This document shows, piece after piece, positions 6,229 through 10,733 of a DNA stretch of 10,733 nt (position 1 is its first letter; each line of letters begins with the position of its first letter). The DNA comes from UBA6168 sp964573725. Lineage in GTDB: Bacteria; Bacteroidota; Bacteroidia; Chitinophagales; Saprospiraceae. The stretch spans positions 1 to 10,733 of the forward strand of contig CAZNLJ010000078.1 in the NCBI GenBank assembly GCA_964573725.1, read 5' to 3'. Both the position numbers and the translations under genes were made by a program. Under the pieces are notes generated by a model. That model was not told the origin of the DNA and did not search any database. It saw nothing but the letters and a program-made list of their open reading frames with translations.

Positions 6229-7418
6229 TATCCCACCTCCCGGATGAAACCAGGCTTCTCCGTTTCCTCCTTGCCACCGGACAGGTCGATGGTCCGGATG
6301 CCCCGGGAGTCGTTGACGATCTGCCCATATGTTCCGAACTCCCGGCCCAGCTGGGAAGCGATTTTCCGGTTCAGGCGGGAGACGGTCTCGCTCAGGCTGT
6401 TTTGGGTGACATCCACCAGGGTTTCCACCACACGGACCGCCACATCCCGCCAATTATCCCTGCCATAATTCATCAGCTGCCGATAGGTGCGGAGCAAGGA
6501 TTCCTTGTGCAGGTACAGCTGGTTGAAGGCAATACCCTCCGGATGGTCGAAGAAGAACTTGTAAACGGTCATCTCTTTCGGACTGAGCCGGATGTCCATA
6601 CCCAGGTCCGACACCCGGATATTGGTACGCTCCACATGCAGGGTGGGATATTCCGACACCTCCAGGTAACTTTCGAAGTTGAGCTGCAAACGGCGGACCT
6701 GCTCGAAACCGTCCCTGACCTGCCGGACGAAATCCCTGGACACATTCATTTCCCGGATACGCAATTTACAAGCCGTACAAATGTCGGCGGTCTTTACCTT
6801 ACGCTCCATGTCCGGTACGTAGGCGAAGAAATCGTTCATACAGCCGATGGTATCCTGGTGGGCAAACCGATGATAGAAATCGGGGACATTGAAGGCCCGG
6901 AAGCGGAGCGCCAGGGCCAGGAACTCGTAAGCCAGGGGAATGTGCGGCGCATTCATGTTGGAAACGATGAAATGATTGCACTGGATGAAAGCCGCATTGG
7001 GGTTTTCCGGCAGGATGGAGGCGAAATAATTCCATTCGTTCTGGTACCGCGACAGCAGGATGACCAGCGTATCCTCGCGTTTTTCCCGGAACTTGTCCAG
7101 GCACCAATCCGCCGCCGCCGCGACACGGTGCCGCAACGCCTTCATCCCTTCCATCTGGTCTTCCGGAACAAATTTATGCTCCAGCATGGACATGGATATT
7201 TCATTCAAGGACAGGAACTTTAGTTTCTTGAACGGGTCGAAGGACGCGTCCGTGCGTTTCAACTTTTTCCGGGGGTCATGTTCGGGATATTCGACATATT
7301 TGAAAGCGATGGGACCCTCGACGGACTGTACCAGGGAAACGGCATTCTCGATGCCGGCGGTTTCCTTCTTCAGATAGGCAGGCCGCAGGATGTAGACGTT
7401 GAGCTTCTCGTTGGGCAT
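6228..7418 (-). CDS. Unrecognised protein: zincin-like core without HExxH plus winged-helix-like C-terminus
   Basis: A 396-residue cytosolic protein with no signal peptide. The ATG at 7418 (MPNEKLNVYILRPAYL) is chosen because the in-frame extension upstream crosses the intergenic hairpin and reads as low-quality sequence. I cannot name the family. Residues about 115-220 resemble the layout of archaemetzincin-like zincins: a strand (TLVILLS), a helix AYEFLALALRF (163-173) where a HExxH helix would lie, then GCMNDF (192-197) and CTAC (214-217). No HExxH is present, so peptidase activity is unlikely; CTAC with C193 could still bind zinc. Residues about 275-380 (LSPKEMTVYKFFFDHPEGI, a helix with RVVETLVDVTQNSLSETVSRLNR in two parts, and a closing GIRTIDL strand) look like an OmpR-type winged helix. 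Both assignments are inferred from pattern. The gene follows the vWA gene on the same strand, 122 nt away across a strong hairpin, and ends at its own terminator. Confidence 0.82.
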   Translation of the reverse strand: MPNEKLNVYILRPAYLKKETAGIENAVSLVQSVEGPIAFKYVEYPEHDPRKKLKRTDASFDPFKKLKFLSLNEISMSMLEHKFVPEDQMEGMKALRHRVAAAADWCLDKFREKREDTLVILLSRYQNEWNYFASILPENPNAAFIQCNHFIVSNMNAPHIPLAYEFLALALRFRAFNVPDFYHRFAHQDTIGCMNDFFAYVPDMERKVKTADICTACKLRIREMNVSRDFVRQVRDGFEQVRRLQLNFESYLEVSEYPTLHVERTNIRVSDLGMDIRLSPKEMTVYKFFFDHPEGIAFNQLYLHKESLLRTYRQLMNYGRDNWRDVAVRVVETLVDVTQNSLSETVSRLNRKIASQLGREFGTYGQIVNDSRGIRTIDLSGGKEETEKPGFIREVG

Positions 7419-7452
7419 ATATCTTGGGTTTGGTTTGATGATGTCAACGATC

Positions 7453-7502
7453 AAAAGGGACGGGTACGGACCTGCGGCCCGTACCGTCCCTGTCGGTTTT
7501 TT
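7453..7502. terminator. Strong bidirectional hairpin between the vWA gene and the metallopeptidase-like gene
   Basis: The arms GGGACGGGTACGGACC (7457-7472) and GGCCCGTACCGTCCC (7476-7490) pair almost fully, with one bulge, one mismatch and a three-base loop. On the minus strand the stem is followed at once by TTTT (7456-7453). On the plus strand T6 lies at 7497-7502. It sits 51 bases past the vWA stop and 39 bases before the next gene's start. It may terminate vWA transcription or act as an attenuator that sets how much of the downstream gene is made. Confidence 0.65.
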
Positions 7503-7540
7503 GGCGCGGCGGCCGACCGGCCGGCCGACCCCTCGTTCCG

Positions 7541-8215
7541 TCAATCCTCCGATTCATCGGGCAGGTCGACGAGCGGCTCCTCTTTATCCAACATTAAACT
7601 TTCTTGATTCCCTATGTAGTAATCCCGGATGGAACCTCGCAGGTTGGCCATGGCCCGCCGCTTTTCATGCATCTCGTAATGGCGCATCTTATCTCTGCGC
7701 ATATGATTTTCGGCCATCTCCTCGATAGTCGTGAAATCCGTACCGATGAGGTTGATATCCCATCCGGGCAGCTCCTGATAGTGCTTGAAAATACGGGCCA
7801 CATCCGCGCGGGTATGTTCCCGGGAGGAATTTTCCTGGCCGTCGGTGAACACCACGACCACGGCTTCCGCCGCCCCGTCGCGGACCTTGAGGCCCACACG
7901 GGCATCCGCCCGGGTCACGCTGATTCCGAAGGCGTCGTACAGGGCGGTCATGCCGCCGGGCTCGTATTCATTCCGATCCAACAAGGTCAGGGATTCGATG
8001 GGTTCGTTGTCCCGCAACGTAAAGTATTCACTGTTGAACTTGACGATGGTCACCCGGCAGGGCCGGCCGGTTTCGGCGAATTTATCCTTGAGGGTCTGCA
8101 ATTGTATGTTGAGTTCCCCGAAGACTTCCTTCCGATCCCCGGCCATCGAGCCGGAGGCATCCAGGACGAAAGTATAATCCAACAGGACCTTGCGCTTATC
8201 GACTTGATTTTCCAT
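7541..8215 (-). CDS. Small von Willebrand factor type A (vWA) domain protein
   Basis: A 224-residue cytosolic vWA protein. The ATG at 8215 (MENQVDKRKVLLDYTFVLDASGSMAG) is preferred over an upstream TTG that overlaps the -7 box. The whole metal-ion-dependent adhesion site is present: D19-A-S21-G-S23, T90 in GGMTALYDA (87-95), and D125 in VVFTDGQENS. The protein is essentially one vWA domain followed by a charged helix (about 164-195, EEMAENHMRRDKMRHYEMHEKRR) and an acidic tail (DKEEPLVDLPDESED). No signal peptide or membrane segment is seen. vWA domains of this kind bind partner proteins through the metal site. No MoxR ATPase, the usual partner of bacterial vWA proteins, lies in the window; the next gene on the same strand is the metallopeptidase-like protein, the obvious candidate partner. 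Transcription probably starts about 25 bases upstream, from the TATCTTTG box. Confidence 0.93.
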   Translation of the reverse strand: MENQVDKRKVLLDYTFVLDASGSMAGDRKEVFGELNIQLQTLKDKFAETGRPCRVTIVKFNSEYFTLRDNEPIESLTLLDRNEYEPGGMTALYDAFGISVTRADARVGLKVRDGAAEAVVVVFTDGQENSSREHTRADVARIFKHYQELPGWDINLIGTDFTTIEEMAENHMRRDKMRHYEMHEKRRAMANLRGSIRDYYIGNQESLMLDKEEPLVDLPDESED

Positions 8216-8245
8216 GAGGTAAGAATTAATTGTGAAAAGATGACA

Positions 8246-8253
8246 CAAAGATA
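8246..8253 (-). promoter_or_regulatory. Bacteroidota -7 promoter element of the vWA gene
   Basis: On the minus strand this reads TATCTTTG, a full match to TAnnTTTG, placed 31 bases before the vWA ATG. The predicted leader is about 25 nt. No TTG lies at the normal -33 spacing; a run of seven C fills part of that spacer. The imperfect palindrome TTGGCAAGCTTGTCAA at 8281-8296 sits just upstream and could be an activator or repressor site. Confidence 0.6.
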
Positions 8254-8298
8254 GGGGGGGTGGCTGCCTGGTCCCCTATTTTGGCAAGCTTGTCAATT

Positions 8299-8324
8299 CC
8301 GGTCTTCCCGTCGGGGAAATCCGG
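8299..8324 (-). terminator. Hairpin after the amylase gene, no U tract
   Basis: An interrupted stem, CCGG (8299-8302) with CCGG (8321-8324) and TTCCC (8305-8309) with GGGAA (8314-8318), has a four-base loop GTCG. It begins eight bases past the amylase stop. No T run follows on the minus strand, so it may protect the mRNA 3' end or work with Rho rather than act as an intrinsic terminator. Confidence 0.4.
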
Positions 8325-8331
8325 CCGGCGT

Positions 8332-9726
8332 TCACCGCTTCAGCACCCGGTATTCGTAAGCGTCCAAGGGGAGGGCGGTACCCAGGGAGACGGCCGACCC
8401 GTCGTAGGCATCGCTCCAGGCGGTATGGGCCAGGAAGGTCGGGAGGTGGTAGGTCCTGGCCGTCGGGCGGACGTTGACGAGGACCAGCACTTCCTCCCCG
8501 GCGGCGGTGCGGGTGAAGGAGACGACATCTGCCGAGCTCCGGTCGGTGAGGATACCCCGGCGCAGGGCCTTGCTTGCCTGCCGGAAGCGGAGCATCCGCC
8601 GGTATTTTTCCCTGGTTTCCGGGTGGAGGCTCCAGTCGATGGCCGCCTGTGCGCCCTCGAAGAACGGCAGCTGGGTCGGCACATCCACCTCCTGCCCGTT
8701 ATAGACCAGGGGGACGCCGCCCAGGTGGCTCGCCAGGACGAAGGCGGCCAGGGCGGCGTCGCTTCCGCCGAAGACGGCGGCCGGTGTCGCTTCCCAGGCA
8801 TGTTGGTCGTGGTTGGTGGTCCAGCGGAGGATGTGTTCGTCCGGTTCCAGTCCACCGTATTCCGACAAATGGGCGTCGTGGAGCTGTTGGGCCGATTGCC
8901 CCTGGAAGACCGCCTGGAGGCGGCTGTAGAAGGGCCAGCCGAAGAGCAGGTCGAAACCGGCGTCGAGCAGGACCTTGTCCTCCGCTTCCGCGAACAGGAG
9001 CAGGTCCCGGCCCGGGAGGCTCCGCAGGGTGTCGATGGCCTGCCGCCAGAAATCCGCCGGTACCCCGGCCGCATAATCACAGCGGTAGCCGTCCACATTG
9101 GCTTCCAGGACCCAATACTTCATGGCCCGGACCATGGCCTGCCGCATATCCCCGTTGGTGTAGTCGAGCTCGGCCACATCCTGCCAGTTGGTACCCGGCG
9201 GATGGATGACCGTCCCACCGGCGTCGCGGACGTACCAGCTCGGGTCGGCCATCCAGGCATGGTCCCAGGCCGTATGGTTGGCGACCCAGTCCAGGATGAC
9301 GGCCATGCCGAGCGCATGCGCCCGATCCACCAGGGCCCGCAGGTCCGACAGGGTGCCATAGTCCGGATGGACGGCCAGGTAATCCTTGACGGCATAAGGG
9401 GAACCGACACTCCGGACCTGCCCCGTCGGATGGATCGGCATGAGCCAGACCACGTTGATGCCCAGGGCAGCCAGGGAATCCAGGCGGGCGGTGATGCCGG
9501 CGAGGTTCCGCCCGGCACTGAACACCCGCGGATTGACCTCGTACAGCTGCATATCGGCCACCTCGGGCATCGATGGGAAAGGTGTTCCGTACGACCCGGT
9601 ACCGGAATCCGTTGGGCCGGAAGGGACGACCGGCAATTCCTGCTCGCGGCAGGCCGCCAGCAGCAGGAGTACCGGCAGGGCCATGGCCAGCACGCGGAAA
9701 ATCGTTTCTCTCTTGCGTTCCTCCAT
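8332..9726 (-). CDS. GH13-family alpha-amylase, lipoprotein
   Basis: A 464-residue glycoside hydrolase that cleaves alpha-glucosidic bonds in starch-like glucans or maltooligosaccharides. The N-terminus is a lipoprotein signal (MEERKRETIF, then a hydrophobic run ending LLLAAC, C26), so the enzyme is anchored to an outer or periplasmic membrane surface. A Ser/Thr/Gly/Pro linker (about 33-52) precedes the catalytic barrel. The four GH13 regions are clear: region I VILDWVANHT (D146, N150, H151), region II DGYRCDYAAG with nucleophile D217, region III LLFAEAED with acid/base E247, and region IV WTTNHD with D307. A short beta domain (about 395-464, SFTRTAAGEEVLVLVNV) closes the protein. All catalytic residues are intact. 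There is no SusC, SusD or other carbohydrate gene nearby, so it is not in a standard polysaccharide-utilisation locus here. The ATG at 9726 is supported by the signal peptide. Confidence 0.95.
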   Translation of the reverse strand: MEERKRETIFRVLAMALPVLLLLAACREQELPVVPSGPTDSGTGSYGTPFPSMPEVADMQLYEVNPRVFSAGRNLAGITARLDSLAALGINVVWLMPIHPTGQVRSVGSPYAVKDYLAVHPDYGTLSDLRALVDRAHALGMAVILDWVANHTAWDHAWMADPSWYVRDAGGTVIHPPGTNWQDVAELDYTNGDMRQAMVRAMKYWVLEANVDGYRCDYAAGVPADFWRQAIDTLRSLPGRDLLLFAEAEDKVLLDAGFDLLFGWPFYSRLQAVFQGQSAQQLHDAHLSEYGGLEPDEHILRWTTNHDQHAWEATPAAVFGGSDAALAAFVLASHLGGVPLVYNGQEVDVPTQLPFFEGAQAAIDWSLHPETREKYRRMLRFRQASKALRRGILTDRSSADVVSFTRTAAGEEVLVLVNVRPTARTYHLPTFLAHTAWSDAYDGSAVSLGTALPLDAYEYRVLKR

Positions 9727-9893
9727 CCGTTTGGGTTAATCTGTTTTGACTTCGGTTCCGGTCCGGAGAATAGCTCCCCGTACGCTCTCCACCGGGTGCT
9801 GCCGGATCCGGCGCCTCCGGCAGCAGTGCACAGGCTACAAGCTGCCGATGCCGGGAAAACGCCCGGCAGGAAACCGGGCCCGTCCCGTGATTA
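9727..9893 (-). promoter_or_regulatory. Structured 5' leader of the amylase gene
   Basis: About 160 nt of predicted untranslated leader with two strong perfect hairpins: a 10-bp stem TGCTGCCGGA / TCCGGCAGCA (9797-9806 with 9816-9825, nine-base loop) and a 7-bp stem TGCCGGG / CCCGGCA (9849-9855 with 9862-9868, six-base loop). Neither is followed by a T run on either strand, so they are not intrinsic terminators. They could affect mRNA stability or translation. I recognise no known riboswitch. Confidence 0.5.
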
Positions 9894-9925
9894 TAAATAT
9901 AAGCCTAAAAAGGAAAAAAAACCAA
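9894..9925 (-). promoter_or_regulatory. Candidate promoter of the amylase gene
   Basis: On the minus strand TATATTTA (9894-9901) is one base off TAnnTTTG, and a TTG (9923-9925) lies 21 bases upstream, the normal -33 to -7 spacing in Bacteroidota. The spacer is T-rich (T7 and T5 runs). Transcription would start near 9887. Confidence 0.45.
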
Positions 9926-9979
9926 TGTATAAAAGCGACAAACCGGTTTACCGGAAAAAGATGCCGAAGGAAGGCCGTG

Positions 9980-10015
9980 CCGGCGAGCCGACCATGCCTC
10001 GGCAGCGGATATACC
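9980..10015. repeat. Dispersed intergenic repeat, copy 2
   Basis: CCGGCGAGCCGACCATGCC (9980-9998) matches copy 1 at 5954-5972 in 18 of 19 positions, and GCAGCGGATATACC continues the match to 10015. This copy lies 34 bases past the methyltransferase stop. The 14-bp palindrome CGCTGCCGGCAGCG follows at 10029-10042. A shorter, gapped resemblance at 462-480, just upstream of the ArsR-rhodanese gene, may be a third, decayed copy. Confidence 0.6.
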
Positions 10016-10048
10016 TATCCAGGAGCCGCGCTGCCGGCAGCGGACGCA

Positions 10049-10595
10049 TCAGCCCGTTTCGACGACGGTCCGGGAAGGACCTGGTCCGTTCCCAGGCACC
10101 GGCACATACAGGACCTGGACACCCCGGCGGATGATACCGCGGGGGTCGAAAGGCAGGACGAACAGCTCCCCCCTCCGCCCGCCCGCAGCGGAGTTCCGCA
10201 AAGGCTTCCCAGGTGTTCCAATACCTGTTTGCGGCCGACAGCGACACCCCCATGGGATTGACGTCATGGCAGCCGACCATTCCTTCCGCCGTGATCCGCG
10301 CCAAGGCATGCAGGATGTCACGCCGGACCCGGCCGGCCTCCTGGAGTCCGTCGATGAAGATGAGGTCGTAGCATTTATCGGGGTACCGCGCGAAGAATTC
10401 GTCGGAAGGCATGGCATAAGTGGGACGGGAAGCGGCCTCCACAACCACCGATTCCTTCCCCGCACCACGCGCCCGGCGGAAGCATTTCTTCCGCTTGATA
10501 CCGATTTCCAAATATCGCCGGTAACCGAATTCCACCACCCTGTCATGGATGACCTCCCAGCATTTCTGCGGCGGGAAGAAACGTTGGCAGCTCAT
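10049..10595 (-). pseudogene. Class I SAM-dependent methyltransferase-like gene with a frameshift
   Basis: The frame starting at ATG 10595 (MSCQRFFPPQKCWEVIHDRV) contains methyltransferase landmarks: a first strand YLEIGIKRKKCFRR (28-41), PTYAMPSDEFF (58-68), the post-strand motif DLIFIDGLQEAGRVRRDI (77-94), CHDVNP (109-114) and the helix NTWEAFAELR (127-136). At a run of six C (10168-10173; G6 in the gene) the frame is lost: the expected continuation ELFVLPFDPRGIIRRG is in the next frame and runs to a TGA at 10049. Removing one G restores a protein of about 181 residues. A longer unshifted frame reads on to 9948 but becomes Pro/Arg-rich and is unlikely to be real. Several usual residues also differ (GIKRKK for G-x-R-x-G, IDGLQ for IDGLH), which suggests decay, though a sequencing error at the homopolymer is possible. 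An upstream in-frame ATG at 10664 is less likely as the start. The product's substrate is unknown. Confidence 0.72.
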
Positions 10596-10610
10596 TGTAC
10601 CGGATGTTTT

Positions 10611-10627
10611 CCAATCGTCGTGATTGG
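10611..10627. promoter_or_regulatory. CCAATC-N5-GATTGG inverted repeat upstream of the methyltransferase-like gene
   Basis: A perfect 6-bp inverted repeat with a five-base spacer (GTCGT), placed 16-32 bases upstream of the ATG at 10595. That is a plausible operator position. No matching regulator is identified. Confidence 0.3.
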
Positions 10628-10664
10628 CAGCCGTATCGAACGAAGCGCCGGGGCTTCCCGCCAT

Positions 10665-10733
10665 ATTTTACCGGCTATCCGGATAAATAATTATGCCCGA
10701 AAAAAGCGGACCGATTTCCGGAAATGCTTAATC
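10665..10733. other. Window edge, AT-rich intergenic sequence
   Basis: No supported gene. It contains the perfect 12-bp palindrome ATTTCCGGAAAT (10714-10725) and an A6 run at 10700-10705, which on the minus strand makes a weak stem-plus-T6 pattern that could end a transcript arriving from beyond the window. Confidence 0.3.

Noticed and set aside
6002..6328. Minus-strand open frame of 108 codons between the lipoprotein and the metallopeptidase-like gene
   Set aside because: Its first part overlaps the end of the 396-residue gene in another frame, it crosses that gene's terminator, and I recognise no family; it stays a weak possibility only.
9948..10048. C-terminal extension of the methyltransferase in its first frame
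   Set aside because: After the C6 tract this frame becomes Pro/Arg-rich, while the next frame carries the expected ELFVLPFDPRGIIRRG continuation.
8260..10134. A 624-codon open frame on the plus strand
   Set aside because: It is antisense to the amylase, whose signal peptide and four GH13 regions are intact; the antisense product is low-complexity (Gly/Arg/Asp/Pro-rich) with no domain, as expected in GC-rich DNA.
10693..10731. A 12-codon plus-strand frame (MPEKSGPISGNA) at the window edge
   Set aside because: Too short to support, with no promoter or ribosome-binding evidence.

Overview
The window reads as a GC-rich (roughly 60% G+C by eye) chromosomal segment of a Bacteroidota bacterium. 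The evidence is two matches to the Bacteroidota -7 promoter box TAnnTTTG (TATCTTTG at 8246-8253 and TACATTTG at 6070-6077, both minus strand), no convincing Shine-Dalgarno sequences before most starts, and two lipoproteins with short signal peptides. Genus cannot be told from this alone. A run of exactly 100 N at 32-131 shows that it comes from a draft scaffold.

Layout. Positions 1-425 hold a non-coding array of 31-bp palindromes in a ~179-bp tandem unit, interrupted by the gap. A plus-strand block follows (535-4913): an ArsR-type regulator fused to a rhodanese domain, an MFS transporter overlapping it by ATGA, a membrane di-iron hydroxylase of the sterol desaturase family 4 nt further on, and, after 98 nt, a CNNM/CBS/CorC-type membrane protein. 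The first three are almost certainly one operon. From about 4914 every gene lies on the minus strand. In transcription order these are a damaged methyltransferase (10595-10049), a GH13 alpha-amylase lipoprotein (9726-8332), a small vWA-domain protein (8215-7541), an unrecognised protein with features resembling an inactivated metallopeptidase plus a winged-helix-like C-terminus (7418-6228), and a DUF3298-type lipoprotein (5908-5093). Hairpins or terminators separate most of them, so they look like several short transcription units rather than one operon.

The first operon looks like a self-regulated sulfur- or redox-responsive unit: the regulator's only two cysteines sit in its rhodanese loop. 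The amylase is a lone surface or periplasmic GH13 enzyme with no SusC/SusD beside it. The least explained part is the vWA protein next to the metallopeptidase-like/winged-helix protein; this pair is the best candidate for an undescribed system. Other points of interest are the palindrome array, a dispersed intergenic repeat present at about 5954-5988 and 9980-10015, and a methyltransferase broken at a six-base homopolymer.
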